This document shows positions 33,988 to 44,188 of a stretch of DNA of 64,000 nucleotides, one piece after another. Position 1 is the first letter of the stretch; each line of letters starts with the position of its first letter. Both the position numbers and the translations under genes were made by a program. The notes under the pieces were generated by a model. That model was not told the origin of the DNA. It was given only the letters and a program-made list of their open reading frames with translations, and made no database searches. Origin of the DNA: JASEGV01 sp037443545 (GTDB lineage Bacteria; Bacteroidota; Ignavibacteria; UBA10030; BY39); assembly GCA_037443545.1 (NCBI GenBank), contig JBBIOD010000005.1:1-64000 (forward strand), read 5' to 3'.

Positions 33988-34866
33988 TTATTTACCTGTC
34001 CTAATATCTCGTCCCCAAAGTAATTTTGTACGCAATAGTTCAAAATACGAATGTTCTTTCCTCTTTATCAACCTTACCTGATAATTGGCTCTGCGAATGA
34101 TAAACTCGACGGGGGTTTTGAAAAATGCATCCTCCTGTCCATCAGCTGAAAGATGGATTGGAACGTCGGTTTTAACTATTACTTTTATAATACTATTATC
34201 CGGCACAACAACTGCTCGAGCAGTCAACGTATGTGGTGCGATGGGAGTAATTACGAATACATCAGTGCCGGGAGTTACAACCGGACCTCCTGCTGCAAGA
34301 GAGTAAGCAGTGGAACCGGTTGGCGTTGTGATTATTAATCCATCGGCAGAATATCGAACCAAAAATTGTCCATTCACATAAGTTTCCAGTTCGATAACCC
34401 GCTTATAATTCCCCCTGTCAATCACAATATCATTCAACCCATAATATTTTTTCTTCTTTAAATGTGGAGATGCTTCTAATACTATACGGTTTTCGATCAG
34501 ATAATTATGATCGATAATCGACTGTATACTTTTTTTCATTGCGGTTATCGTAACATCGGCAAGGAAACCAAGTTTTCCTAAATTAATTCCGAGAATCGGA
34601 GTTTGATGTTTGCCGACAATCCGCGCGGCAGCGAGCATAGTTCCGTCGCCACCGAATGCAATTAATACATCGCAATTAGCCGGTAGCGATTTAGATGATG
34701 CAACATTACTTTCTTTAAAATTATAACGTTTAAGCTTACCAATTAAAGCAACTACATCATCACTCACAACAAAATCGATTTTCTTTTCACGAAAATATGA
34801 AATCAAATCGATAACAACTTCGGGTAAAGTTGGTTTATGAATATTACCGATAATTCCAAATTTCAT
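33988..34866 (-). CDS. nadK: NAD kinase
   Basis: A 292-residue enzyme phosphorylating NAD to NADP. The GGDGTML motif, the PTGSTAYSLAAGGPV block and the HTLTARAVV segment are signature positions. Length is typical. It lies 17 bp from the DUF1844 gene and 2 bp from radA. Confidence 0.97.
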   Translation of the reverse strand: MKFGIIGNIHKPTLPEVVIDLISYFREKKIDFVVSDDVVALIGKLKRYNFKESNVASSKSLPANCDVLIAFGGDGTMLAAARIVGKHQTPILGINLGKLGFLADVTITAMKKSIQSIIDHNYLIENRIVLEASPHLKKKKYYGLNDIVIDRGNYKRVIELETYVNGQFLVRYSADGLIITTPTGSTAYSLAAGGPVVTPGTDVFVITPIAPHTLTARAVVVPDNSIIKVIVKTDVPIHLSADGQEDAFFKTPVEFIIRRANYQVRLIKRKEHSYFELLRTKLLWGRDIRTGK

Positions 34867-34883
34867 TGTTGATCCTTTATATA

Positions 34884-35162
34884 TCAGTTTACTTTTGGTT
34901 CTTTAGCGGCTTCGTCCACGTAATTTAATTTTAATTCTTTAAGAACTTCAACAAACATTCGGTTCTCATTTTCTGAAAGATTATTTTTCATTTTTTGGAA
35001 TAACATATCTAAAATATCAATCGAAGTTTGTGCCATTTCGAGATTTTTTTCTACTTTATCAGTTATCGGGTTTTTCAATTTCCCCATCTGTTGAAGGGCT
35101 GCTGTTTGAAACATTAGAATTACGTGTGTTAGCAATATTTCATTTTTCTCAAGTTGACTCAT
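34884..35162 (-). CDS. DUF1844 domain protein
   Basis: A 92-residue helical protein matching the DUF1844 family: a hydrophobic-helical N-half (LLTHVILMFQTAALQQMG) and a coiled C-half ending in polar residues. Homologues are small, widespread in Bacteroidota/Acidobacteria and uncharacterised. It overlaps the upstream glycosyltransferase by 4 bp. Confidence 0.85.
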   Translation of the reverse strand: MSQLEKNEILLTHVILMFQTAALQQMGKLKNPITDKVEKNLEMAQTSIDILDMLFQKMKNNLSENENRMFVEVLKELKLNYVDEAAKEPKVN

Positions 35163-35941
35163 AATAAATCCTTTCTATTAGTTTTCGATAATTTGATTTC
35201 CCACAATTTTGCATATTTTGTAAAAACGTAAGCCGACGAGAGGACTGACAAAACGAAACCGTGCAAGCCATCTAAAAAGCCCCGTTTCAAAACAAACATT
35301 TTGAAGAAAGTATAAACAGGTTTAATGAGCAAATGCCAAACTCGAAAGGGTATTCTTTTTTCGTCTAAATCGTCGGCAGCAAGCGAGGTATATTTATTAA
35401 ACTTGTTAAAATAATGTAACAGATTATCGTCGGTAAAATGAAGCATATCGTTCTTTAAAGTTCCAATTTCACCAACGAGTTCAAATCTTTCGTGAACTCT
35501 TGAATTGCTGAAAGTTCCGGAATCTTTCCGGAAAAGCCGTACCACATACCCCGGATACCAGCCACAATGGTTTATCCATTTGCCCAAAAAATAGGCTCTC
35601 CGGGCAACTTTATAACCTGAGTATCCTTTGTTCCTATCATTTATTACCGCTATGATTTCGGATTTAAGTTCCTGTGTAACCCGTTCATCCGCATCTATTG
35701 ATAAGATCCAATCGTAGGAGGCATTCTGTATCGCATAATTTTTTGCTTCTGAGTAGCCTTTCCACTCTTGTATAAATATTTTGGAGGTGTATAGTTTTGC
35801 AATTTCAATAGTTTTATCAGTGCTAAACGAATCGACAATAATAATTTCATCAGCCCATTCAACGGATTTTAAACATTGTTCGATATTTCTTTCCTCGTTG
35901 AACGATATTACACACACAGATATTTTTGATTTATTATCCAT
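35159..35941 (-). CDS. Family 2 glycosyltransferase, LPS inner-core type
   Basis: A 260-residue GT2 enzyme: ISVCVISFNEERNIEQC start, the DSFSTD nucleotide-binding motif and SIDADER metal motif. The spacing resembles WaaE/KdtX-like beta-1,4-glucosyltransferases of the LPS inner core. A hydrophobic segment near the C-terminus may contact the membrane. It overlaps the polymerase gene by 8 bp; three glycan genes in a row support surface-polysaccharide synthesis. Confidence 0.85.
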   Translation of the reverse strand: MDNKSKISVCVISFNEERNIEQCLKSVEWADEIIIVDSFSTDKTIEIAKLYTSKIFIQEWKGYSEAKNYAIQNASYDWILSIDADERVTQELKSEIIAVINDRNKGYSGYKVARRAYFLGKWINHCGWYPGYVVRLFRKDSGTFSNSRVHERFELVGEIGTLKNDMLHFTDDNLLHYFNKFNKYTSLAADDLDEKRIPFRVWHLLIKPVYTFFKMFVLKRGFLDGLHGFVLSVLSSAYVFTKYAKLWEIKLSKTNRKDLL

Positions 35942-37103
35942 TCGATGACCGATATTTGCTTATCAACGCTAATATAGAAAGGAAATAAATAAACAGCAAC
36001 GTGATAATAGGGTTCGATAAGAAACCGCCAGCAATAGTCGAAACATAAAAGGCAACCATTGCTAATAATATACCCCAAGTGATATTTTTCAGACTATTAT
36101 TTATATGTTTAGCTTTTAGAATTTTTATAATCGTAGCAAAAATAACAACCGCGAAGTAAATAAATATTAATAAACCTACAATTCCACACTCCATATACAT
36201 TTGCAAAAAATCGTTGTGCCAATTACTGATTCCTTTATCAATTAATTCATTTTTAGATGGAAATATTAAATGAAAAGTATCAAGCCCGAAACCAAAGATA
36301 ATCTTCTCATCCCAAATACTAGTTGCTCCTTGCCATAGTGTTGCTCGTTCACTCGTATGCGATAAAGGATTCAGAAGTGTGGAGGCTCGCTGTAAAACAC
36401 TTGGAAATATTATCAGCATTAATCCAGCCGCAGTAGCAGACGCTATTAATACACGTCGATTTTTGAAAATACCATAAACCAAAATAATAACCGCTGTCGC
36501 AAGCCAGTGTATCCTGTTAAAAGTAAACATCAGAGCGATCATTGTTAATGTGATTGAAATGATGAAAAACCATCTCTTCGGGAATATCTCTTTCTGTTGG
36601 TTGAGAGCTAAAATTACTCCGATCAGCACCGAAACATACATCCCGAAAGTATAATAACCTGACGTCGTTGACGAAGCACGGCTCTCAAGACCAAAACCAT
36701 ATTTTGTTATTCCGATAATTGAAGCAACGACTCCTGCAACTACAAACACTTTTATCATTACGTTATATTTTATTTCATCCTGTATATTTATGTTGTTTGT
36801 GAAGAAAAAGAATAAGAAATAATAAATTATTTCCGTCCATAGAGCCGGTGTACTAACATCATAATTTATCGAAAATAGAATCCCTGATAATCTCGATACG
36901 ATGAAGAGTAAGACCGGAATATCCAGCGGCGTAGTTTCAATTTTATAATATTTATTTTTAACAATTTTGAATAACCATAAAACAATCAGCATCAAAGAAA
37001 CAATTTGTACTATTGCAATCGACAAGATTAATGAGGCAAGAAATAATAATATTCCCCACCAAATTATTTTATCTATTTGATAAGTAGATGCTTGCTTCAG
37101 CAT
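35934..37103 (-). CDS. O-antigen ligase/polymerase family membrane protein
   Basis: A 389-residue membrane protein with about 11 helices and a large periplasmic loop. The Wzy_C-type signature is visible as GFGLDTFHLIFPSK and the HNDFLQMYMECGIVGLL segment. Such enzymes polymerise O-units or ligate glycans to lipid A core (Wzy/WaaL); the two cannot be told apart by eye. It overlaps both flanking glycosyltransferases. Confidence 0.83.
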   Translation of the reverse strand: MLKQASTYQIDKIIWWGILLFLASLILSIAIVQIVSLMLIVLWLFKIVKNKYYKIETTPLDIPVLLFIVSRLSGILFSINYDVSTPALWTEIIYYFLFFFFTNNINIQDEIKYNVMIKVFVVAGVVASIIGITKYGFGLESRASSTTSGYYTFGMYVSVLIGVILALNQQKEIFPKRWFFIISITLTMIALMFTFNRIHWLATAVIILVYGIFKNRRVLIASATAAGLMLIIFPSVLQRASTLLNPLSHTSERATLWQGATSIWDEKIIFGFGLDTFHLIFPSKNELIDKGISNWHNDFLQMYMECGIVGLLIFIYFAVVIFATIIKILKAKHINNSLKNITWGILLAMVAFYVSTIAGGFLSNPIITLLFIYFLSILALISKYRSSNG

Positions 37104-37909
37104 TTATATTCTAAACCGTTTAAACATACAGGTGAATTTCTCTGTATTGTATCGTTATAAATCTTCCAATTATCCTTTAATTCCATCGTTTTTTTATGGT
37201 ATAGGTGATACAAAATTGCATAATTCCGAACAGATTTAAAATTTACTCCAAGCAAACGCAATCTAAATTCAACATCACTATCCTCTCCTAATCCAGCTCC
37301 TTCGTATCTCTCGTCGAAACCGTTAATCTTTTCTAACAACGATTTCTCAATTGAAAAATTAGAACCCAAAATCCTTGCTTGTTTCTTGCGATGAATATTC
37401 AATAAAAATCGGTTTCGGATTCCATCTTCCAGACGGGATGCCCTGCCCGTTAATGCATCGCACAATAATCGTAAACTATATTTTTCTACTTTACCGTTAT
37501 AAACATCGGCCGTTGATAATGCGCCTGAAAAATTTTTACTAATCATCACGCGACTTCCGCAAAGAACTGAGTTATGCTCTTTTTCTTCGATATGCGATCC
37601 GACAAAATTTTTATGAGGGATACAATCGCCATCGATGAATATTAAATATTCAGAATTTGATGATTTAATGGCTGCGTTTAATATTTTGTTTTTGCGGAAG
37701 CCTTTATCCTCCTGCCAAATATGTTTAATCTCGTAACGGAATTCGTTTCTGTAATTTTCAATAAATTGCTTCATCTCGAGCCCTGACCCGTCGTCGGCAA
37801 TTATTATTTCAAACCGTTCATAAGTTTGTCGGTTTATACCTGCCAAAACTAATTCGAATTCACGTATTTTATTATAAACCGATATTATTAACGAAGCATC
37901 GGGTTTCAT
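37097..37909 (-). CDS. Family 2 glycosyltransferase
   Basis: A 270-residue GT2 enzyme: SLIISVYNK start, IADDGSG and FIDGDC metal-binding motif, with a C-terminal FDERYEGAGLGEDSDVEFR acceptor-region block found in galactosyl/rhamnosyl-type transferases. The sugar is unknown. It overlaps the polymerase gene by 7 bp and starts right after leuS. Confidence 0.85.
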   Translation of the reverse strand: MKPDASLIISVYNKIREFELVLAGINRQTYERFEIIIADDGSGLEMKQFIENYRNEFRYEIKHIWQEDKGFRKNKILNAAIKSSNSEYLIFIDGDCIPHKNFVGSHIEEKEHNSVLCGSRVMISKNFSGALSTADVYNGKVEKYSLRLLCDALTGRASRLEDGIRNRFLLNIHRKKQARILGSNFSIEKSLLEKINGFDERYEGAGLGEDSDVEFRLRLLGVNFKSVRNYAILYHLYHKKTMELKDNWKIYNDTIQRNSPVCLNGLEYKC

Positions 37910-40432
37910 CTATTTTACTACAATATTAAACAGTTTATTCTTAACGAAAATTGTTTTGACGATGGTTTTACCCTCAAGATGCTTTTTAACCGATTCATTC
38001 TCGAAAGCTAATTTCTTTACTTCTTCTTCGGCGGAGTCGAGAGAAAGTGGCAGTTTTGCTCTTATTTTTCCGCTAACCTGAACAACCATTTCAATTGTCG
38101 CAACACGAGTTTTGGCTTCATCGAATTTGGGCCAAGCCTCGTAAGTCAGGGTTTTTGCGGAACCAAATTTTTCCCAAATCTCTTCTGCTATATGTGGTGC
38201 AAATGGTGCTAACAATAACAGGAAGGATTTTAAAGCCACTAGCGGCTTTATTTCTAAATTTAAAAATTCGTTCACGAATACCATCATCTGCGATATTGCA
38301 GTGTTGAAATTCAACGTCTCAATGTCCGAGGTTACTTTCTTGATCGTCTGATTTAAAATCCTATCTTGCTCGGCAGTCATTGGCACATCTTGGATCGTAG
38401 AATTTAAATTACCATTTTCATCGACATACATTCTCCATACACGATTCAAGAAACGGAAAACACCTTCGACACCTTTTGTTGACCACGGTTTGGTATCTTC
38501 GAGCGGTCCCATAAACATCTCGAATAAACGTAAAGCATCTGCCCCATATTCAATTACAACATCGTCAGGGTTTACTACATTTCCCATAGATTTCGACATT
38601 TTTTGACCGTCTTCGCCTAAAATCAGTCCCTGATTCACAAGTCGTTGGAATGGTTCCTTCGTTGAGACATACCCCAAATCGAAAAGGGTTTTGTGCCAGA
38701 ATCGTGAGTATAGCAAATGCAGGACAGCATGCTCGGCGCCACCCACGTATAAATCGACAGGCATCCAATATTTTTGTTTTTCTGGAGAGCAATGTCCATT
38801 ATTATTCTGCGAATCTAAATAGCGGAGGTAGTACCAACAAGAACCAGCCCATTGAGGCATCGTGTGAGTTTCGCGGCGATATGTTTTACCGGTTTTTGGA
38901 TCAGTATAGTTTAACCATTTTTCGATTGTTGCCAACGGCGATTCACCGGTACCACTCGGTTTGTACGACTCGACATCCGGTAACAAAATCGGCAACTCGG
39001 TTTCTGAAAGGGCTATCGCCATTCCCTCGTCATCATAAACTAACGGGAATGGTTCACCCCAATATCGCTGACGCGAAAATAACCAATCACGCAATTTGTA
39101 ATTTATTATACGCTTCCCAATTTTCTTTTCTTCTAGCCACTTAATAATTTTATCCTTCGACTGTTGGGTAGTGAGACTATCAATTGAAATTTCATCGTTC
39201 GAAGAATTTATCGCAATTCCTTCCCCCTCGTATGCTCCATTTTTATGATTACCTCCGGAAACAACTTCCACAACCGGTAGGTGATAAGTTTTAGCAAAAT
39301 CGTGGTCTCGCTGGTCGTGACCGGGCACAGCCATTATGGCACCCGTTCCGTAGGAGATCAAAACATAATCGGCAATCCAGATAGGAATTTCTTTTTTTGT
39401 AGCTGGGTTAAAAGCACAACCACCTGTAAATACTCCCGTTTTATTTTTTTCTAACGCTGTCCGTTCAATGTCACTCTTTAGTGCTGCTTGGTTACGGTAT
39501 TCTTCAACATCTTCGAAATATTCTGTTGTAGTAATTTTTTCGACTAATTTATGTTCGGGAGCTAGCACTAAATAAGTAGCTCCAAAAAGTGTATCGGGAC
39601 GAGTTGTAAAAACACGGATCGTTTCCTGTGTATTCTTGATTTTAAATTCGATTTCAGCCCCTTCCGATTTTCCTATCCAGTTGCGCTGCATCTCTTTGAT
39701 ACTTTGGGGCCAATCTAGTTCATCCAAGTCCTTTTCGAGACGATCGGCGTAGGCAGTAATACGCAGCATCCATTGGCGCATCATTTTCCGTTCAACTTTG
39801 TATCCTTTTTCGACCCATTCGTCAACTTCCTCATTAGCTAAGACAGTTCCTAATTCGCCGCACCAATTCACCGGCATTTCAGCAAGGTAAGCAAGCCGAT
39901 GTTTCGCGATATATTCGTACTTTTCCTTAGAGCTCAATCCTTCGGGTATCGGTAGTTCAGAAATAGGGCGGGCTTTACCGGTTTTCTTATCAAACCACGA
40001 ATCATATATTTTCAAAAATATCCATTGCGTCCACTTGTAATATTTGGGATCGGTGGTATTAATTTCACGCGACCAATCGTAAGACAAACCCAACATTTTG
40101 ATCTGTCGTTTGAATGTAGAGATATTTTGTTGTGTAGTAGTACTCGGATGGATACCTGTTTGCATTGCGTATCTTTCAGCCGGTAATCCAAAAGCATCCC
40201 ACCCCATCGGATGGAGTACATTAAATCCGTTCATCCGTTTGTAGCGAGAAATAATGTCAGTTGCGGTATAACCTTCAGGATGCCCGACGTGTAAACCGCT
40301 TCCGGATGGATACGGAAACATATCAAGAATATAATATTTTGGCTTATCGAAATCTTCTACAACTTTAAAAGTATTGTTTTCGTCCCAATATTGTTGCCAC
40401 TTCTTTTCTATTTTATCAAAAGGATAACCCAT
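37910..40432 (-). CDS. leuS: Leucyl-tRNA synthetase
   Basis: An 840-residue class I synthetase. The HIGH-type signature HVGH is at 48-51, KMSKS in GQKMSKSMGN, an editing CP1 domain with the TRPDTLFGATYLVLAPEH block, and the C-terminal anticodon-binding domain. Length is slightly below the E. coli 860. It overlaps the amidohydrolase by 17 bp, an unusual partner that probably shares a message. Confidence 0.98.
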   Translation of the reverse strand: MGYPFDKIEKKWQQYWDENNTFKVVEDFDKPKYYILDMFPYPSGSGLHVGHPEGYTATDIISRYKRMNGFNVLHPMGWDAFGLPAERYAMQTGIHPSTTTQQNISTFKRQIKMLGLSYDWSREINTTDPKYYKWTQWIFLKIYDSWFDKKTGKARPISELPIPEGLSSKEKYEYIAKHRLAYLAEMPVNWCGELGTVLANEEVDEWVEKGYKVERKMMRQWMLRITAYADRLEKDLDELDWPQSIKEMQRNWIGKSEGAEIEFKIKNTQETIRVFTTRPDTLFGATYLVLAPEHKLVEKITTTEYFEDVEEYRNQAALKSDIERTALEKNKTGVFTGGCAFNPATKKEIPIWIADYVLISYGTGAIMAVPGHDQRDHDFAKTYHLPVVEVVSGGNHKNGAYEGEGIAINSSNDEISIDSLTTQQSKDKIIKWLEEKKIGKRIINYKLRDWLFSRQRYWGEPFPLVYDDEGMAIALSETELPILLPDVESYKPSGTGESPLATIEKWLNYTDPKTGKTYRRETHTMPQWAGSCWYYLRYLDSQNNNGHCSPEKQKYWMPVDLYVGGAEHAVLHLLYSRFWHKTLFDLGYVSTKEPFQRLVNQGLILGEDGQKMSKSMGNVVNPDDVVIEYGADALRLFEMFMGPLEDTKPWSTKGVEGVFRFLNRVWRMYVDENGNLNSTIQDVPMTAEQDRILNQTIKKVTSDIETLNFNTAISQMMVFVNEFLNLEIKPLVALKSFLLLLAPFAPHIAEEIWEKFGSAKTLTYEAWPKFDEAKTRVATIEMVVQVSGKIRAKLPLSLDSAEEEVKKLAFENESVKKHLEGKTIVKTIFVKNKLFNIVVK

Positions 40433-42095
40433 ATACTACTTTCCCGCCTATTAAAGTCATAACGATTTCAGTATTTAATATTTTGTTCGTAGGTATAGTC
40501 ATAATGTCTTGGGAGAGAATTGTTAAATCGGCATACTTATCCACTTCGATTGTACCTTTTTCCTTTTCTTTAAACGCGGCATACGCAGCCCAGGTTGTAT
40601 ACGCCTTCAATGCTTCTTCCCGCGACATACATTCTTCTGGATACCATCCTCCTTCAGGTTTACCGTCTTGATCGGTTCGAGTTACTGCCGCATACAATCC
40701 CCAGAGAGGTTGCATAATGTCGTTTGGGAAATCGGAACCAGCCGGAATGATAGAGCCAGATTTTATCAAAGATTTCCAAGCATAAGCTCCTTTAACTCTA
40801 TCGGTTCCTAATCTTGCTTCTGCCCAATCCATATCCGATGTAGAGTGAATTGGCTGCATACTTGGCAATACATTTAATTTTTTGAATCGAGAAATATCTT
40901 CCGGTAAAAGAACCTGTGCATGTTCAATTCTAAAACGAAAATCATTTTTATTCTCAAATCCAAGTATTTTTTCGTACATGTTCAACACAACATGATTGGC
41001 ACGGTCGCCGATAGCATGAATGCAAACCTGAAAATTCTTTTTGATGGCTTGACGAGTTACTGCCTCCATCGTAGAATCATCGAGTAAAGTAAGTCCACGG
41101 TTTCCCGGATCGTCAGAATAATTTTCAACAAGAGCAGCGCCGCGTGAGCCGAGAGCACCATCAGCGTACATCTTTACAGCGCGGATTGTTAACATACCGT
41201 TGCCATAATTCAGCAAGGGTCCGCGTTCACTGAATTCATTCCAGGTCTGGCTTGGTGCATCTACTGCACCGTAAATTCTGATTTTGAGTTTCTGTTCATC
41301 TGCTAATTTTTTGTACACACGAATCGTTTGCGAGTTCAGCCCCATATCGTGTACTTCGGTTAAACCTGCTTTCATACATTCGTCAGCAGCAAGTAAAATA
41401 CATCGTTCAACTTCAGCATCGGTGGGAGGAGGAACAATTTTTTCGATTAACTCGGTTGCCTTGTCTATAAACACACCAGTAAGATTGCCGGAATTATCAC
41501 GAATTATTTTACCACCGGGAGGATCAATTGTTGCCGGTGTTATCCCTGCCATTTCAAGCGCTTTTGAATTCACCCAGATTGCATGTCCATCGATACGCCC
41601 TAAAATTACAGGATTATCGGGAACGGCTGCATCTAATAGTTCTTTTGTCGGAAATTTTTTACCGTCCCAAAGAGTTTGGTCCCATCCCCTGCCGTAAATC
41701 CACTCACCTGTAGGAATTGTTTTCGACTTTTCCATTACCTTCTCGGCAATCTCGTCTGCGGATGTTATTCCAGCAAGCATCAACGAATTCAGCATCTGTC
41801 CAAAACCGAACATGTGTGCGTGTGCGTCGATAAGTCCAGGAATAACTACATTCCCTTTTAAATCGACACTCTCCGCAACTTCGAAAAGGTCTTTTAACTC
41901 ACTCGATTTTCCAACAGCAACTATGTACCCATCTTTGATTGCGATTGCCTCAGCAAGAGGGTTGTTGTTATCGAGAGTATAAATTTTACCATTGATTAGT
42001 AAGAGATCAGCTTTCTTCTCCATAATGAATATCAAATATATTATCAATAAAAGTGTAGCAGCAACTAAAAAATATAAAGCAATCTTATATCTCAT
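40416..42095 (-). CDS. Membrane-anchored amidohydrolase (YtcJ-like)
   Basis: A 559-residue amidohydrolase_3-type protein with one N-terminal hydrophobic helix (about 5-24). The metal-binding HxH is in DAHAHMFGFG, with IHAIGDRAN and a DFPND segment later in the barrel. Members are often annotated as exo-enzymes or formamide/dipeptide hydrolases; the substrate is unknown. It ends in leuS by overlapping its start. Confidence 0.85.
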   Translation of the reverse strand: MRYKIALYFLVAATLLLIIYLIFIMEKKADLLLINGKIYTLDNNNPLAEAIAIKDGYIVAVGKSSELKDLFEVAESVDLKGNVVIPGLIDAHAHMFGFGQMLNSLMLAGITSADEIAEKVMEKSKTIPTGEWIYGRGWDQTLWDGKKFPTKELLDAAVPDNPVILGRIDGHAIWVNSKALEMAGITPATIDPPGGKIIRDNSGNLTGVFIDKATELIEKIVPPPTDAEVERCILLAADECMKAGLTEVHDMGLNSQTIRVYKKLADEQKLKIRIYGAVDAPSQTWNEFSERGPLLNYGNGMLTIRAVKMYADGALGSRGAALVENYSDDPGNRGLTLLDDSTMEAVTRQAIKKNFQVCIHAIGDRANHVVLNMYEKILGFENKNDFRFRIEHAQVLLPEDISRFKKLNVLPSMQPIHSTSDMDWAEARLGTDRVKGAYAWKSLIKSGSIIPAGSDFPNDIMQPLWGLYAAVTRTDQDGKPEGGWYPEECMSREEALKAYTTWAAYAAFKEKEKGTIEVDKYADLTILSQDIMTIPTNKILNTEIVMTLIGGKVVYGLSF

Positions 42096-42141
42096 AATTC
42101 CGAAAAGGTGTCTTAATTTTGACTTAATATAAAAAGATTAG

Positions 42142-43686
42142 TCAAGAAAAGCTAACGATTTTCTTCTTTCTTGATACAATGCCCAACCCACTTTTGTATA
42201 AAGGTGGAATAGTAAACTTCAAACATGCGTTTACATTTTTATTGCCGATAGGCTGAAGCAAACCTGTCTCATAAATCGCACGAACTGCGTTAGCTCCTGA
42301 AGGTGTCAAACCGTTAAACATAGCGTAAAGTTCTTCTCTGTTTATGAAGGTTTTGGTAAGTCCTTTGAATTGATCGAAATGTTTTTTTAAGTGTGGAAAT
42401 TCAGAGTATAGAAAAGTATCGCATCTATATTTAGATACTTCTACGAAAGCTTCTTTGATTGCTTCGACACTCACAATATTCTGAGAATATTTCTCATATA
42501 CTCCATCGTTGGTGTGAGATGAAAGTGATTTATTAATTTCTCTTTGTTTTATTACAGCTTGATTGCCTAAGTGAATAAATTCACGCGGATACAGCATTCC
42601 TAAACCATCTATCATACGTTTCATTATCCATTTATGACTTGAAATTGTATTAGACGTCTGACCATTTGTATTTAAATTAAATATCAAATGAAATACTTTT
42701 TTTATAAGCTCATCACTAGCTGAAATAACCCTGGCGATGTCTAAATTTTCATGCAATATTTTTTCACAGTATGCCCTGACTACCCGGTCATGTACAGCGC
42801 GGGCGACTAATAATTTTAATATCAAATTATCAGACCACTTCAATTCTACCGTAAAAGAAACGAGATGTGATTTATTGACAATTTGCAGTTCTTTGAAAAT
42901 GTCAGTCCGTAAAAATACTTTAAGATTTATATTCGAAAATCTGTTGCTATATTCGATTAATAATTGTATCAGAGCAGTTATTGCCTTTTCTCTCCGTTCA
43001 AGATTATCTAAATATAAAAGATCTATTTGGTCGGCTAAAATCCATACGAGGCAATTTGTTTCTTTCAGAACTTTGTCAACCAGATCGAGAAAAGAAATTA
43101 TATTTATAGTAGTTTTACCTTTGTATGTTTTAGTGGTTGATAAATTCGATTGATGCAGAAAAAGTAATTCTTTTATTTTTCTATTCATACGACCGATGTA
43201 ATCGTCGTGCCTATATAAACCGATTTCAGAGAGGAGGCTTATGATTGCGTTGTAATTAGATTTGAGAGAATCGGACTTACTTGAGTCAACACGTGAACGC
43301 ATTCTTGGGCAGGTAGCTATAATGGAGGCAGCCTTTAGACCAAAATATAGTTGCCAGAAATATTTAAAGTCGTCGATTGTTTGAGGATTGATTTCTTGAA
43401 TTTCAGAGTAACTTATATACTCGTCGCTGTGCAAGCCGTATGCAGGTATGCTATATATTTCCGAGAAAGAATTATGGAGGAGCTGGGTCAGCCGGAAGAT
43501 GTCTTTCGAAAGGAGACGAAAAAAAGCGCTTTTACCTGAACCTTTTCCGCCCAATAACAATGTATGTCCTGGCTGTAAAGTCTGTTTGAATAAATCAGTC
43601 CCGATAAAGCAGTTTGATAGTTTATCGTCGGACTCGGCATCTACTTTTCCGAAAGATAAGTTCGATAGTACTTGATGGGTGTCCAT
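42142..43686 (-). CDS. P-loop ATPase, Sll1717 family-like
   Basis: A 514-residue protein with FGKVDAES, a GGKGSGKSAFF Walker A near residue 45-55 and a Walker-B-like CLVWILADQIDLL. This order matches the Sll1717-type P-loop ATPases, STAND/KAP-like proteins of unknown role that recur in accessory and defence-associated loci. No partner nuclease, helicase or phage-like gene is adjacent, and the neighbours are housekeeping genes. Whether it acts as a stress sensor or in defence is not decidable. Confidence 0.68.
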   Translation of the reverse strand: MDTHQVLSNLSFGKVDAESDDKLSNCFIGTDLFKQTLQPGHTLLLGGKGSGKSAFFRLLSKDIFRLTQLLHNSFSEIYSIPAYGLHSDEYISYSEIQEINPQTIDDFKYFWQLYFGLKAASIIATCPRMRSRVDSSKSDSLKSNYNAIISLLSEIGLYRHDDYIGRMNRKIKELLFLHQSNLSTTKTYKGKTTINIISFLDLVDKVLKETNCLVWILADQIDLLYLDNLERREKAITALIQLLIEYSNRFSNINLKVFLRTDIFKELQIVNKSHLVSFTVELKWSDNLILKLLVARAVHDRVVRAYCEKILHENLDIARVISASDELIKKVFHLIFNLNTNGQTSNTISSHKWIMKRMIDGLGMLYPREFIHLGNQAVIKQREINKSLSSHTNDGVYEKYSQNIVSVEAIKEAFVEVSKYRCDTFLYSEFPHLKKHFDQFKGLTKTFINREELYAMFNGLTPSGANAVRAIYETGLLQPIGNKNVNACLKFTIPPLYKSGLGIVSRKKKIVSFS

Positions 43687-43694
43687 TGTTCAAA

Positions 43695-44180
43695 TTATTT
43701 TATTGCTTTTCGCAATCGAAATAAAGTCTCTTTAATATCTTCGGAAATAAGTTTTGTATCTGCCAACACGGGCATAAAATTCGTATCACCGTTCCATCGA
43801 GGAACTATGTGAAAATGAATATGATCATCAATACCTGCCCCTGCACTCCTGTACACATTAGAACCAATATTAAAACCATCAGGTTTCATGATCTCGGTTA
43901 GCGAAACCGACATTCGTTTTAGGAAGTCAAAAATTTCCAAAGATTCTTCATTCGAGAAAGACTCCAAATTCCCTATGTGTCTGAAAGGTACAACCATCAA
44001 ATGACCGCTGTTGTATGGATACAAATTCATAATTACATAACAATGGATGCCACGTGTAACTATCAAATTTTTATCGTCGTCATTTTCCTGAAATGCTTTA
44101 CAGAGGATGCATTCTCTACTCAATTGCTCTGAAAACGATGCAATGTATTTTGAACGCCATGGAGAATACATCCTTTGCAT
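43695..44180 (-). CDS. HIT-family nucleotide hydrolase/transferase
   Basis: A 161-residue HIT protein with the HxHxH core at H120, H122, H124 (HIHFHIVPRWNGDTNFMPV), and a CILC pair (C24/C27) that may hold zinc. The region after the HIT triad resembles Ap4A phosphorylase/HIT-type dinucleotide enzymes. It lies 9 bp after EF-G and before the P-loop ATPase; likely cytoplasmic nucleotide clearance. Confidence 0.92.
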   Translation of the reverse strand: MQRMYSPWRSKYIASFSEQLSRECILCKAFQENDDDKNLIVTRGIHCYVIMNLYPYNSGHLMVVPFRHIGNLESFSNEESLEIFDFLKRMSVSLTEIMKPDGFNIGSNVYRSAGAGIDDHIHFHIVPRWNGDTNFMPVLADTKLISEDIKETLFRLRKAIK

Positions 44181-44188
44181 AAAAAATA

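Noticed and set aside
42140..42145. TTGACT promoter for the amidohydrolase gene at the P-loop ATPase stop codon
   Set aside because: The only good -10 (TATATT) is 8 nt away, too close, and nothing suitable lies at 16-18 nt.
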